Positions 1 to 13,390 of a stretch of 64,000 nt of DNA are shown in pieces (position 1 is the first letter of the stretch; each line of letters opens with the position of its first letter). The notes beneath the pieces were generated by a model. It had not been told where the DNA came from and made no database searches. It saw only the letters and a list, made by a program, of their open reading frames with translations. A program made the position numbers and the translations under genes. The DNA is from Callaeas wilsoni (lineage: Eukaryota > Chordata > Aves > Passeriformes > Callaeidae), in assembly GCA_013398955.1 (NCBI GenBank), contig VWPU01017400.1:186001-250000 (forward strand), given 5' to 3'.

Positions 1-3000
1 TGTTAGAACTATATTCTGTTCTCAGTCTCATCTAGCGAGACTTCAGGGCACAGCAGAATTTAGTATTTTTGTCTTCTTTTCATTATTGTATTACAGAGAA
101 AAGAATGCAGGCATGCAAAGTTTTCAACAGCTCTCTCTCTCTCTCTACCAGAGTTCACTTGATGTCATTTTTATTCAGCTAATATTGGTGCTTTCTGCTC
201 TGTTGCTCAACAGAGTTTTTCTTCCTAGTTGTGTATATCACACAGACAGGATCCCCTCACCTAGTTCACTCCTTGTCTCCCACAAGCACATGATGATGGT
301 TCTTCAGCTCCTTAGCTTGGGTTAACTCTGTGTTCAAGCACAGAAGAGCAGCACAGCCTTAGAGGCCTGCATTGTAGGCATTTAAATTTTGGTAAAATAA
401 ATAAGCCTTAACTGTCATCACAGCATTTCAAGCCAAGGAGCTTGCAGTTTTAGGAGCAATAATAGTGCCTGGTAAGCACATAAGAGTGATGTGGTTTAAT
501 GAAAATAGATCCTGTACATAGTTTGAAATCCCTTGTTCATGGCAGACAGACTAATCAATACCCTATGATGTTGCTTTAGGGAAAAAAATCCCAGAGCTAC
601 AGACTGACTTTGCTTACCACCACTCACAAAAAAAGGGATTGATCTGAGCTATTCAGATCATTGCAGTAACATCTAAAGTTATCTGAAATTAATCTGTTTT
701 TGTTGTTTTTCTGAAAGTCCAGACTTTCTCTGATAAGCAATTGTGTGGGTTGTCAATAATTCTTAGCATATTTCAAACCACCTAGTGTAGTAAAAAGACA
801 TAAGACATGTACAGCATACACTCTAATAGCTCAGAAACACACAAAAATATAAACAGGCAATTTCTTTTAATGTTTTTTCAGATACAGTGTAAAAATATAC
901 TTTTAAATGACTGAATATTGCCAGTCCTGGAATCAATGCTCCCAGAAAGAATAATATTGCTGAATTACTTTTCACTAAAAAATAGGGAGTGCATGCATGC
1001 CAAGGAAATGTGGCTTAACTCCGTGAAAGAGCAGTGTCTGGTGATGTGGATCACAGCAACATTTGCAAACAGATTTACATGAGAATAGCAAAGCAAGTCT
1101 GTGCTTTCCTTATGATGTGTTTGAGGGCAAAAAGGCAGCCTGTATACATTAAAAGCTTATTGGAATCAATAAATAGGCTTCAAAATTACATAAGATTTTC
1201 TTGAGTAAAAGCCGGTGTTTGGTGCAATAGCTCTTATCTCATTCCTACCATGATGCTTATTAAGATCTTAAAGTTCAACACAACTTCACAGACTGTGTGT
1301 GCTGTTTTACTGCCATGAGGCTTCTCAAATGTGTCAGTGAGGGTGAAATTAGATTTATCATTATCATTAAGCTTATTTTATACATCTTGGTACAATCAAC
1401 ATAAAGAGTAAATGTTTGAGGGCATAATAAATCAATGTGCCCACATAGAACTCCAAAGGGCAATATTAATCATTATAATAAGCTCTCAGATGCAAGGCTT
1501 AATCAGACAATATCATCAGTTTAATAATGAAGTTGTTGTTAGTATATAGGTCAAAACAAGAGTCAAGAGAAACTGAAAAAATCTTTGATTGTAGTGTTAA
1601 TGAAGGAGCAATGTAACAGTATTATAAAGTCCAATGCTCGTGGGAAAAATGATTCCCTGTATTCCTTCACTACCTTGAAAAATTTTTACAGGCATATCTT
1701 TGTGCATATTCCAGATAGAAGAAACAGTCTCTGTAAAACATGCTCCTTTTTTTTTTCTTCCAAAAGTGCTTAGCATTTGAGAAAAGAACATCAAGAGTTG
1801 AAAGGTGCAAACCGATGCTTTCAGTATTTAACATCACCAATGGATGCTAATGCAGCAAGTGAAAATAATCACCAGTATTTTCTATTTTTCCGAGGCTCTT
1901 AAAAACATGCCTGCTATAGCAACACCAAGTAACAATATCAAGCAGCAGAATTTTTGCCAGTGCTGTCTGACTTTAAGATCTGATGTGTCCAAGTTTGCTC
2001 TGATTCAGCACTGTGCTGTCACCTTACTGCGTGGGGAGGTTGAAGAAGAAAACACACACACACATGCCCACATGCCTGCTTAAAATTCTGATATCCTTAA
2101 CCTAGTTACATAGTAAAAGGTAACACATTGGCGATGACTGCTGAGTTACAGCAGCAAAATATTGGGAACGGCAAATAAAAGAGAAACTCTTGTTCTCTAC
2201 CAGAGGAGAAGAAGGAAGAGGAAGAGGAAGAACAGGAGAAGGAGGAGTAGGAGAAGAAGGAGGAGAAGGACCCAACAGTACAATGTCCAACAGCACTGCC
2301 CCAGGCCAGCAACCTTAACCAGAGAATCAGGAGTGGAGTGATCCTGCTCCCCCTCTTCTTTTTCTGCAGTCTGTTCCTGCTCTTTATGCCTTCTTGTTAT
2401 CCCCTTTGTGCTTTCATGCTTTATGGGGTGCTTTACATGTGGTGAGGATGTTTGTTTTTGCCTCAGCTGTGTCTGACCAGGTTCTGCCCAGCTCTCAGAG
2501 CTGCATCACTTCGGTGAGCAGCAGTACAGCACACAGCATTTGGATTCATGCCCTTAGGACCCTGGTGTCATACCAACACTTGTGCTCTTGAGGCCTCTGC
2601 TTGTAGGCAGGAAAAAAAGACAGCACCAGTGACTTGTTTTCCTTGGAATAAATCTAGTCAGCAATTACAACTCTTTAGTAGATTCAAGCCATTTTTCAAT
2701 TGAACAAAAATTCAATCTTTATTTTAATGACTGTGGTACACATCATGTCTACAAGCATTCAAGAAAGAATCCTAGAGCCCAGTGAGGATCTCTGTGGATC
2801 AATATGAAGAGCTATAAAATAAAAAAATTATTTTAAAACCTTGAAAAAAACCTGGCATGTTTTCAAATTCAAGAGAAAAAACTACTACTATTTCCTTTTT
2901 TTTAGCATTGTATTTCTTGATTATCAAAGAACAGCTACTACATTTTAAAGATTAAGGCACTAAACTCCAGGCTGGAGGGAGGTAGTTTATCTTTTTCAAG

Positions 3001-3284
3001 AGTAAAAATTAAAAATTGTTTGCTGATCTTAGACACCTACAGTGGACTGAAAAAGAGAAGTTGGTAATGTCATGCATTCAACAACAACTAGGCATTCATC
3101 TGAAGTATGAAGTGTCATGGTTCACCACCTCTTTCCTATCTGCTTCTCATGAAGGTCTGAAAAGCAAGATTTTCTCCTTTGGTAACTTCAGCAGGCCCTT
3201 ACCCTGCCCTGCCCCGTGCCCCAGCACTCTGGTCTGGCCTGGGGGTGTGCTCAGGGCCTTCTACATGGGCTGGGCAAGAGCTCA
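1..3284. other. AT-rich unique sequence, no gene seen
   Basis: No recognisable exon or transposon. Open frames are short and overlap on both strands, as expected by chance. The stretch holds a (CT)8 run at 131-146, a short CA run near 2051-2067, and a GGA/GAA purine tract listed separately. A moderately GC-rich patch around 3180-3280 adjoins the 38-bp repeat. Function unknown. Confidence 0.6.
2196..2271 (+). repeat. Imperfect GGA/GAA polypurine tract
   Basis: Purines are almost unbroken on the plus strand, in GAGGAA, GAAGGA and GGAGGA variants. Read on the minus strand it gives Ser/Pro-rich shadow frames that are compositional artefacts. Tracts like this can form triplex DNA in vitro, but nothing here shows a function. 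Confidence 0.8.
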
Positions 3285-3398
3285 CTGGTTATGTATGTTC
3301 TTCTGGGTACTATGGTGAGCATTTGGTTTTGTATGTCCTTCTGGGAGCTGTGGTGAGCATTTGGTTTTGTATGTCCTTCTGGGAGCTGCGGTGAGCAT
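3285..3398 (+). repeat. 38-bp tandem repeat, three copies
   Basis: Three head-to-tail 38-bp units lie at 3285-3322, 3323-3360 and 3361-3398. Units 2 and 3 differ at one base (CTGTGG versus CTGCGG). Unit 1 has several differences, so the last duplication is the most recent. The unit ends in GGTGAGCAT. Because 38 is not a multiple of three, frames shift between copies, which argues against a coding repeat. Confidence 0.93.
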
Positions 3399-4684
3399 TG
3401 CCGAGACTGAGAAGATTCTTTACACTCCTACAGCTAAAATCTGACTCACCAGACTGGTGTTTTCCAATCATTCCAGTTTAAATTATCACTCTTTAAAGTT
3501 GAAGGTGTTTAAAGAGGTTGTTGTCAACCACCCTTGGCAGAGTCCAGCTCAGCATGTAACACATAGAGCCTGTTCACCAGGCCTCCACGTTTGGTGATTA
3601 AAGACAGAAGCCAAGAGGAGTGGCTGAAGTGCCTTGGTTGACTTAATCCGATGGGGCAGTGTCCACATGGCAGCTCCTCACAACCTCCAGGACCAGCCAC
3701 AAAGCAACAGCACCTATTTCAAAACTCTCATGTCAGCAGGGCCTGTGGCATTCAAAACATTGCTCAAAATTCAGAGTATCTGTGGAACTAAACTGTCTCA
3801 AAACTTTAACATTGCAAATTTGATTTGTCAGAATTTAATGTTAACCCTTGCTGCAAAAAATGTTTAAAGATTTTTGAAGAATTTACTATTTCACATCTTT
3901 ATAGATGACAGTAAAAGTAAGCAAACACATGGAAAGTTTAGGTTTTATGTAGAAGTTGCTGATATAGTTGTGTTAATCTGAACAGTAGTGATAACTACAT
4001 CAGATAGTTATTTTTACTTGAAAAAAATCATTTTAATTATTTCCGATGTTCCCTGGTGTTCTGAGTTTTAATATTACTTTTTAATCATAGTCTTGGGCCT
4101 GTGATCCATTTCCAGTATCAAATACAGTTCAGCCAGTCTTTGAAAACATTGATTCAAACTTCAAAAGAATATGAAGAATGCTGACTGGGAAAGAGCCCAG
4201 AGATATGAGCATAAGGAGTAAACAAGTGAGAAAACTCTCTGAGGAAGAAAACCCAGGGGCTACATAAATCTGGAGCATTCTCCACAAGTATGTGCTATCA
4301 TTTTTATTTAGAAAACATCATTTGAAGGTGAGGACAATAAGACTACCTTTTAAATATAAAAATAGGGTGATAAATTTAGGAAAAAAAAAGGAATATGAAT
4401 GTTTTCTAAAATTATAAACTAAACATAAACATTAATGACCATTTTATGGTAAATTTCTTTGTGCAGACACTTCTATTAATTTCCACATATTTTAAATGTT
4501 AATAACAGTGATGTGACTATCTAGAATAACCCCGTTAAATAATTTTTATATGTTATTTAAAATAAAGTTGTAAGCTGCAGTTCTTGCATCTTTTACTATG
4601 ATTTGTGAAATTCAGAAGTGCTAACCGTAAGTTGCATATGGGATTTCTTCTCCTGACTTTTAAAGGCTGTGGATTTTAAAGTCA

Positions 4685-4699
4685 GCAGCAGATGGCAGC
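4685..4699 (+). promoter_or_regulatory. Candidate CTCF-like core motif
   Basis: GCAGCAGATGGCAGC matches 14 of 15 positions of the degenerate CTCF core CCASYAGRKGGCRSY. The first base is the mismatch. Short degenerate motifs occur by chance at about this frequency in 64 kb, so this is only a pattern match. Occupancy cannot be judged from sequence. Confidence 0.25.
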
Positions 4700-6219
4700 A
4701 GTGCCAGCAGCACAGCTCTCAGCGTTCCCCAGCAAGCACTCAGACCAGAGAGAGCAACTTTTGTAACTTGCAGTAGACTTCAGGGGGAGAAGCTACCCTG
4801 TCTAATTGGTCTGAACCTCAATTCTAAGGCAAAAAATTAAACAGAAGTATAAAAATTAATTTTTTCATAACATAAATGCTATGTGGAAATATATCTTTAC
4901 AAACGTTCTCTTAGCCATGTCAGTGCTGAGGAAGTCTTGGGTTTAGAAAGTAGCAAAGGCTGTGAGTGGATCTAATCCTCTAAAAATTTATTGTTTCACT
5001 AAAATCTTTGTCTTTAAAATAAGCTAGAAATTCATTAGACCAAGAACTTTGAGGCAAGGACTTAACATAAATAAGATGTAATCAATACACAAATTTCTTT
5101 AATATATTCACGGGATCCTTTGGCAGCATAAAATGTTCATTATACAAGCTTAACATGTTGTGGACAGCCCAAGATTTTCAGCAGTGATGTTATAAAATTC
5201 CAGACCTGTGGAGTGTGCAGGACTCTCGTTTTGAAATCCTAGGTTGTGCAGCCTAAAATAACTAAAAAAACCTTACCAGGACTCCTGCTGAGCTGCAACT
5301 GTTACTTTTTGATATTTTTTTTCATGAACCATTTGCACACAAAGGGGTTTTTTTGGAAAGACTGAATGAGAATTTAGAAATAATGGGAAAAGTTACTTTT
5401 AAAAAATTTCCATTACGATATTAACTGCTTGCTAATGCTCTCATAGTCAAGTCAAATGAAAAAGCATTTTTAATAGTTTTCATGAAGATTCTTGACCCTG
5501 CTGTGTGTTTTATTGCATACACCAGCTATTCACTGTCTTCTGGCAAACCCCAGATAAAAGAGCATAAAAGAAGTCCTCAGACAATCCCTAAGCATATTTG
5601 TATAAAAGTATCATCATGACATAATAGCAAATAACTGGTGTCTGTGGAGATGTGACAAAACATTTCCAGCAACCTCTAGGTCCAAAAAATCATTAACCCA
5701 AGACCAGGCCCTCATCAGTTTCTTTGTTTCAGGTTTCTTATATCTGTAATATTTTTCCTCAGATCTACAAGAAATTAAATTATTTCAGAAATTATTTTAT
5801 TGAAAGTTGGTAGAATCACGCTGTTGAAGGATCCACAGGATCAAATTTTGCCAGAAGGAACCTTAGAAGGTTGTGCCTTGTGTGCTCTGACTGCAGTGCT
5901 GAGACTGAAGCATGAAGCAGAATAGTAAGCACTGCAGAAATTTTTATGACATCCTGGTAACACACACTTTCTAACCTCCTAACTGATTTGCTGTACCTAG
6001 TCATTGGCTGTCTGATGTGGATTTGACTCTTCCATGCTGTAATGAAGGAAGAAGAGAAGGCTTCGCTATGGAAGCAAAAGGGGAGAAAGTCTGTCTGTTT
6101 TCACTGAGGGATTCCACCATAACATTGTACACACTGCAAGAGGATGCATCACTCTGCACGTAGACCAAAGTGCAACTGCTCTTGAAACTTCACAAATTCT
6201 TTAGTATTTCCATTTCTGG

Positions 6220-6246
6220 TTTGTTTGTTTGTTTGTTTGTTTGTTT
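6220..6246 (+). repeat. (TTTG)n microsatellite
   Basis: About six to seven uninterrupted TTTG units are followed by AATTAAAAAG. Simple tetranucleotide repeat with no sign of an adjacent retroposon body. Confidence 0.9.
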
Positions 6247-9036
6247 AATTAAAAAGCTGAAAATAGTATAGTTCCGCTCCTCCAGCCCTCATTAATGTAC
6301 CACAGGCATTTGGGAGTTCTGGTAATTGAAATGAGCTGGAGGTGGGAACGTCAGGGGAAGCACACCGCGATTGTTTTTGACTGGATTTCTGACAGTTACT
6401 TGCAAACACTCCTTTTTGCCAGGAGATGGTGCCATAACTGCAGAAAACGTGGCTGTGTGGTTTCAACAGGAAAGCAGAAACACACCGCTATACAGAATTT
6501 TAAAACCTACCCGTGTAGTGTTGAGCTCCAAGATTATTTAAGTTTTGAAATTTTCTTAAATTTCTCTGGTTTGGGGTTTTTGCTTGCTTGTTCTTTGCTT
6601 TCTCTATAGGAGACTACTCACGTGAAAAATTATGCCCAGTACATAATCCAGAGTTTGGTTTCCTTGGCTTGGTTTGTTCTTTATCTTAGTTTACTTCAGT
6701 AAATGTGGAGATTTGTTAATTACTTATATATTGAAACTACAGATAGAGAGATAATCTAAATACTGATAGCTGTTATGAACTGCTAGTGAAAGAATAGACA
6801 GGTATTTTGCATTGATACATAAAGAAGCATCTTTGATTGCAGGATTAATTTGAAAACACTAAGAGAAAATAAAACTGATTTGGGAATCTTAGAATAATTA
6901 CAGAACTTCCTCTTCTGTAAACCTAGCTATGCTTCAAGGCAGCGTTTTGCACCAAATCAGAATGGCCCACATGAATTGAACACGCTCAGTACTTATCATT
7001 GTGCCTTTCATTTTATTGGTCATTTCAGAATATTTTAACCTTAGAAAAAACCCAAACAACCTGCTTACCTATATTTTACAGAACTTGAAAAAAAGAGACA
7101 CATTTAGCTGACATCAGTTCTGTTAGTTCCATAACTTAGCAGAATTCCAATATTTTCTTCACAACCAGTATCAGAACTTTTTTCAGTTTTGACTTTTGGT
7201 TTGCTGTTTAGAACCAAGAGTTTTCTAGGATAAATTATTTTGATAATGAAAAGATCTTGCTAGGTCAAAGTGCTTTGCTAAACAGCTCTAGATTAAACAA
7301 ACCTGTTTAAGCTCAGGCATGGGAACACCCTGAGGAGCTGGACCCCTGCAAGGATGCATTTCAAGTGTCCATGTGGGTCAGCTAAATCCCACCTGAGGTC
7401 AGGTTATTTACAGAGTCTGGCTGCCTTTTTAGCAGGTGCCAGAGGAGCCCTTTTAAGACATATCCCAGGTTGTCTAGCATATGTTTGACAATAAAAATAA
7501 ACCACCAAACTCAGTACAGCATGGTCTGTCTCTACTACTTCTAAACTCAAAGACTAACCAAGAACCTCCTTTACCTACCAAAACTCTAATGGCTGACTCA
7601 AATGAAACCTTACTCAGAGCATATTCCAGATTTTATATTTCCTTCTATCAGGTGGTCCATCAGTAGGATCTACTGCCTACTGTAGTCCATAAACTTCTAG
7701 TGGCATTAGCCTAAAGTTATTTATCCATCTTTACTAAAATTATTTGGCATTTTATGCCATTTTCTACACCTACCATGGTTTCTTTTTTCAGAATTTTTAG
7801 CCAGTGACCCATCAGGAATCTAATGTTTTGACAGACTTGATGTAACAAATTCCAAATGTCTTGAAGACATCTATCCACAGACTGCTTTTAGATATAAAAA
7901 TTTTCCTGTCACCTTAGAAATTATAATTATGATTATATTCCCACAACTGACAATAGTCATACTTATACATTACAAGCCTACTGTTCAACAAAATTTTTGT
8001 AAATAAAAAAATAATTGTCTATAGTTTTAGCGAAAAATTGATATAAATACTTAAAGGCAGTATTAAAGCTTATAATGCTTCTTACTGAGTTTTTAAGATG
8101 TTAGGCTTGAGGCTACTCTGGCTTGTCTGCCTGGCTTGCCTTGACTTACAACTTTAAGTTACCAGTGGTGAGTTTGGAGCTACACAGAGGTCGTCTTAAG
8201 GGTAACAAAGAGAAAAGACAAATCTAGTATTTTGTGTTTAACACACACAAAGATCACAGCATATAGTAAATTCATGTGTAGTGTGGAAGTGCAGAGCAGT
8301 GAAGAGAGAAAGGTGCAAATGGGTGTTAGTAAACATTTAGAAATGGCTCCATGTTCTGCACCTGGTGGGTGACATGACAGCCTCAGTAAGGCCTGAAAAC
8401 AAATGGCTTAATAAGCTGACTACTTTCATAAGGCAGAATAAGGAGAGGACTACAGACAGGGAGCAAATCCTTTTGGATTTCAGATGCTGGGCAACCTGTA
8501 TTTGTACAGCTTCAGATGGAGCCTGCATGGATTTTCCCAGAGCGTGCTGCAAAAAGTGAAGCAAATCCCATCCATGGAGAGATGCTTTCCCTTGTGATCA
8601 TCTGAGACGTTATATAATTTCCTCCTGAGAAAACAACTCGGTTCCTAACAGATATTCTCAGGAGAAATTCCTTGCTGTACTATCAGATAAAGGCAAGGCC
8701 ATGTAGGTGGCAGTGCCACACATGGCCTGCTCCGGTCACTATCTCCTCAACTCAAAGTCTGCCACAAGGCTCCCAATACGCCTTACATAGACCCAGGTAC
8801 TAGGAAGAAGTAACTGTTGCCATGACAAAGGACTCCAGATGCTGGCAACTCACTACCTACCACTCCCTAAAGGAAGCTGCCAGCCTCAGGAGCCAGAGGA
8901 GCAGGGCAAGGATGAGCATCGCACCTGGAAAGGGGTAGAAGCTAAGTACATGTATAGCAGTTTTAACTGTTTTATCGCTACTGCTGAGACTTTGTTCTGT
9001 GTTCTAAATGTATTCCTTTGTCTTTACCATTAGATC

Positions 9037-10220
9037 TGGGCTATGAAAGAGTTTCTGCCACAGTTAACAAGGAATGACCAACAAAGGTAATCTATTTAGA
9101 CTTCTATAAAGCCTTTGGTGTGCTCCTGCACGTATCCTTATCTCCAAACTGGAGACACATAGATTTGCAGGGTGGGCTATTCAGTGGATAAGGAATTGGC
9201 CGGATGAATGCAGCCAGAGAATTTTGGTCAATGTCTCCACATCTAGGTGGAGGCCAATGATGAGTGGTGCCCCTGAGGGCTCTGTCTTGGGACCGGTGCT
9301 CTGTAATATCTTTATCAATGACACAGTCATGTCAAGTGACCTTTCAGCAGGTTTGCAGATGACATGAAGCTGAGTGGTGCAGTTGATACAAAAGAAGGAA
9401 GAGATGCCATCCAAGAGAACCTGGAGAAACTTGAGAAGTTGACCCATGAGCAACTAATGAAGTTTGACAAGTTTAAGTGCAAGGTGCTGCACCTGGGTTG
9501 GGGCAATCTCAGGCATGAGTACAGACTGGGAGAAGAACTCCCATGGAGGAGCCCTGAGGAGAAGGACTTAGGGGTTCTCATGCATGAAAAGCTGGACATG
9601 ATCCAACAATGTGTGCTTGCAGTCCAGAAAGCAAACCTTATCCTGGGCTGCATCACAAGTAGTATGGCCGGCAGGTTGAGCGAGGTGATTCTGCTCCTCT
9701 ACTCTGCCCTCTTGAGAACCCACCTGGACTCAGTGTTCAGTTCTGGGGTCCTTAGCACAAGGAAGATGTGGATCTGTTGGAGTGAATCCAGGGGAAGCCA
9801 CAAAGATGATCAGAGGGCTGGAGCACTTCCTATGGAGACAGGCTGAGAGAGTTGGCATTGTTCAGTCATTGAACAGAAGGCTCCAGTACTGAAAGTGGGC
9901 TTGGAAAAAAGAGGGAGAGTGATTTTTTAAAAGGGCAGCTAATGATAGGACAAGAGAGAACAGTTTTTAACTAAAAGGGTAGTGATTTAGATTAGATGTT
10001 GGGAAAAAATTCTTTACTCAGAGAGTGGTGAGGCACTGGAACATGTTGTGCAGAGAATCTGTGGATGCCCCATCCCTGGAAGTGTTCAAGACCAGGTTGG
10101 ATTGGGCTTTGAGCAATCTGCTCTAGTGGAAGATGTCCCTGTCCATGGCAGAGGGGTAGAACCTGCTGATCTTTAAGGCCCCTTCCAACTCTAACCATTC
10201 TGTGATTCTATGACTCTATT
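9037..10220 (+). mobile_element. CR1 LINE, 5'-truncated, degenerate ORF2 plus 3' end
   Basis: The copy starts inside the reverse transcriptase domain of CR1 ORF2. Translated pieces show YLDFYKAF near 9098, [10 protein letters not shown] at 9266-9295, and the catalytic FADD box at 9352-9363, which is intact. The stretch 9364-9846 stays open for 160 codons in a frame shifted by point indels and includes [10 protein letters not shown]. The C-terminal RLDVGKKFFTQRVVRHWN block follows near 9990. The copy ends with CTGTGATTCTATGACTCTATT, the typical CR1 3' terminus. Stops and frameshifts make it a dead fossil. Truncation at the 5' end is normal for CR1. Confidence 0.95.
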
Positions 10221-12292
10221 ATAATAATAATTAAACTTTAAAGATTTTGTTTACACAAGCAAAAATTTCCTGGCTTTATATAAATCTAATGTGTGCTTCT
10301 TCTTCGCCACTAAACAAGATTTTGAATTTAATACACTTTGCATCTGAATGAATCATGGGATGACACCTCTGAAGCTTGATTCAAGTATGAGTAAGAATCT
10401 GGATTTCTCTCCTTTGTTCCAGGCATTGCAGCTGTCTCACCTCTCCACAGCTGTAGTAGTGGAGGTCCAGGTCCTTTCTAAACCTTGCAGACTGACAGAA
10501 GCAAAACTATGTTGCTCACCATTCTCCATGTATTATTTCAAATGTTCAGGTCTGGTGGCAAAAGTTTGACTAGGACTTCTCCTTCTGTGATACAGCTGTT
10601 TCTGTTCTCTCAGTATCTATCGGTGTGAGCCTATGCAATTTTGTGTGTACTAGAGAGTGTCTAGAACATCACAGTTCCTTTTGGGTTTGGATGAGCACTC
10701 CAAAACTTCTGTAAGAGGCTATAACAAAGATTAATATTTCTAAAAAAGTTAAATTACTTTATTTCTGATCGCTAAGACTTTATCTTGAGAAGAAACAGAC
10801 AAATCATATTTTTTTCAGTGATGTTGGGAGCTAAGATTCATAATTCTACTGGATACAAAAAAAGCAGACTCAGTACTGGTATTGCTTTTAGGACATGCTC
10901 TTACTTTCTTCTCCTCTACTAAATTGTTACAGAAATTATCCAGAAGATAATTACCTTATGATATTTATTTCTTTATCTCTCCTTCCCTGCTCCCTGGCCC
11001 TTTTCCTCTTAGAACAGACAATCTGCTTCACAATAGTCAAACACCTTTTCTCTCAGAGATAACCTTACCAATACCTGACTGCCTGAACAAATGTTTTCAA
11101 TTTCTGCTTAGCTTTAAAATGTACCAAGCCTATCTTAAACCTGAAGAAGGGCTTTGACACTTACAAGTTTGCTTAATTTTTTTCCACCTATACCGAGTAC
11201 TCTGTTGAGACATATTATTTCACATTGAAAAAATGCTTTTGCTTGGTAATAAATGTCAGCAATGCTATCTCGATGAATTACTTCATCTCTCTATGGAAAC
11301 TAAGGTTTTATCAAAGGAGTTTATAAATGATTCTGCTTTGGCTCATAAGCTGAAGGATTTTTATCGTTTTGTTTGTGTGAAGAGGGCACACGGTATTTAC
11401 TGAGTCGTGATTCAGTCATGAGATTAGATGAGTTCGTGAGTCATTCACACCTGGTATTTGGATATCTCTACAGTAAATTTTTTCCTCTCCAAATTTGTTA
11501 CATGCTGATTTTGATTTGGCTACTAAGCCTGTTTCTAGCACTACACCACTTCTAGTAAGTTGTCCCTCAAACACACAAATATGCAAAAAATTGCCTGTTA
11601 TTGAAATGTCTAATATAAAATATTAATCTAAAGTGCTTTTTTAATTTATAACACTTGTGTTTCTGAGTTCATTCTTGTATCTCTTTCAAGGATAAAAATC
11701 TCTAAATTTGGATTTTTTTTCCATCTCAAGGACAAAAGAAGGATACTTTCAATGTACACAACTATGTCTGTTGGTGTAAAACAATAGATGTTGATCAGCT
11801 TTCAGTCCTTCACCTTGTCTATACCATGATTCCAGGAGTAGGTTAACAGCAGAGGAACTGATGGTACAAGTATAGGGTAATATCACTTGTTCTTGGGGAA
11901 TGGCAGAAATCTCAACTCCTGTATATTGCTCACTGAAGCAATGCGGTCCCAAGAGCTGAGCAGAACCTGACTTGAGCACAGCAGAGACGACATGGATTGT
12001 GTACTGATTACATGTAAAACTACTCATAAAGCATGAAAGCACAAAGGGCAGCTCCTCCTCTTCTGGTAGACAAAGTTCGCCTCTTTTATTTGCCATTCAT
12101 GACATTTTGCTACAGCAGCTCAGCACTTATCTCTAATGTGTTGTCTTTTACTACTTAACTAGGTTAAGTATACTCAAAATGTCCAGCAGGTTTGTGGGAT
12201 GTGTGTGGCTGTTTGTGTTTTCTCCTTTGGCTTCCCTATGTAGTAAGGTGATTGGTACTGCAGCCCAGAGTCAACAAACTTGGATGCAATAG
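10221..12292. other. Unique sequence, no gene seen
   Basis: AT-rich, non-repetitive. The longest frame is 115 codons on the minus strand at 11749-12096. It has no recognisable domain, and I treat it as chance. Confidence 0.55.
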
Positions 12293-12765
12293 TTCATAGA
12301 ATCATAGCATATCCTGAGTTGGAAGGGACCCACTAGAAGCAACAAAGTCCAACTCCTAGCCCTGCACAATCACACCATGTGCCTGAGAATGTCGTCCAAA
12401 CACTTCCTGAGCTCTTTCAGGCTTGGTGCTGTGACCACTGTGCTGGGAACGCTGTTCCAGTGCTCAAACAACCTTTGGGTGAAGAACCTTTTTGTAATAT
12501 CCAACTTAAACTTGACCTGCCACAACTTCAGTCCATTCCCTTGGGTCCTGTCACTGGTTGCCAGAGGGAAGAGATCAGTGCCTGCCCCTCTGTGCCTCAC
12601 AAGACTGTGATGAGGTCTCCCCTCAGCCTCCTCTTCTCCAGGCTGAACAAACCAAGTGACCTCAGCTGCTCCTTGTTTGGCACCAGTGCAGAGCAAAGTG
12701 GGATAATCCCCTCCCTTGACCATCCAGTGATGCTGGGCTTGATGCACCTCAGGATATTCCTTTCC
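12293..12765 (-). mobile_element. CR1 LINE 3' fragment, minus strand
   Basis: It begins at the CR1 3' terminus read in reverse (TTCATAGAATCATAG, then GAGTTGGAAGGGACC). It continues into the C-terminal part of ORF2. On the minus strand the frame 12370-12789 stays open for 139 codons and contains FKLDITKRFFTQRLFEHWNS, the conserved C-terminal CR1 block, before its natural stop. The 178-codon plus-strand frame over the same bases is the antisense shadow. 5'-truncated and inactive. Confidence 0.93.
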
Positions 12766-13371
12766 ATCCTTTTCACTACAAGTATGCAAACAGCAACACT
12801 TTCATGGATATTAGTTTCCCTGCTGACAGCAGCAGGTTGTCTCTTTTTTCTGTCTCTCTACCTTTGTACCCATATAGCTGCATGGAATATACAGCACTTA
12901 CCAAGCATTTCATGAGCCACTTATCCTTTCAAACTGTTATTTTTCTTCTAAAGAACAAGTTTCATATTTTGCTAATACACTTGGAGACCTTCTCAGTGAC
13001 TTTATGTAAGTTTTCTTTTGAGCTATGTCTGTCTTCTTTTAACACAGTAACACTCAAAACATTTTTCTATTAAAAACGTGTTATGGAATTTCTAATAACA
13101 TTCATTCCAAACCAGGCTTTTGAGACATCTAGAACTACAGACCTTCGCAAGTTTCTGAAGAAAATTGAACTAGAAGTTACATAAAGTGATACTAAGTATG
13201 GAAATTCATCTTCTAGTGTCCCCAGCTGGTCATTAACCAGCTCCACAAATAAGATTTTTAGATCCGTAACATGAAATCATATATATTGAATCTAGTAAAC
13301 AAAGCCAGAACTAATTTAGGCAAATGAGGTTACTGTAAACATCCAGCTTACATTGGAAAAACACCTATGAG

Positions 13372-13390
13372 AGTCCTATACTATAGGACT
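13372..13390. repeat. 9-bp inverted repeat, 1-base centre
   Basis: AGTCCTATA and TATAGGACT flank a single C. It is a perfect palindrome over 18 bases. Function unknown, and short palindromes of this length arise by chance in AT-rich DNA. Confidence 0.7.

Larger units (their letters stand above)
3399..9036. other. AT-rich unique sequence, no gene seen
   Basis: Low-GC non-coding sequence with many stops in all frames. It contains a TTTG microsatellite at 6220-6246 and a candidate CTCF-like motif at 4685-4699. A somewhat GC-richer block at about 8340-8960 lies directly upstream of the CR1 copy. It does not read as CR1 protein in any frame, and I could not identify it. Confidence 0.6.

Noticed and set aside
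3113..3720. Possible old LTR starting TGTCATGGTTCACC
   Set aside because: Only the first dozen bases look familiar; no TATA box, polyadenylation signal or CA end could be set with confidence. Kept as a hint in a finding only.
9364..9846. 160-codon frame as an independent gene
   Set aside because: It is part of the CR1 ORF2 relic (EEKDLGVL and nearby blocks), with frameshifts on both sides.
12379..12915. 178-codon plus-strand open frame
   Set aside because: It is the antisense of a minus-strand CR1 ORF2 tail plus flank; the real coding relic reads on the other strand.
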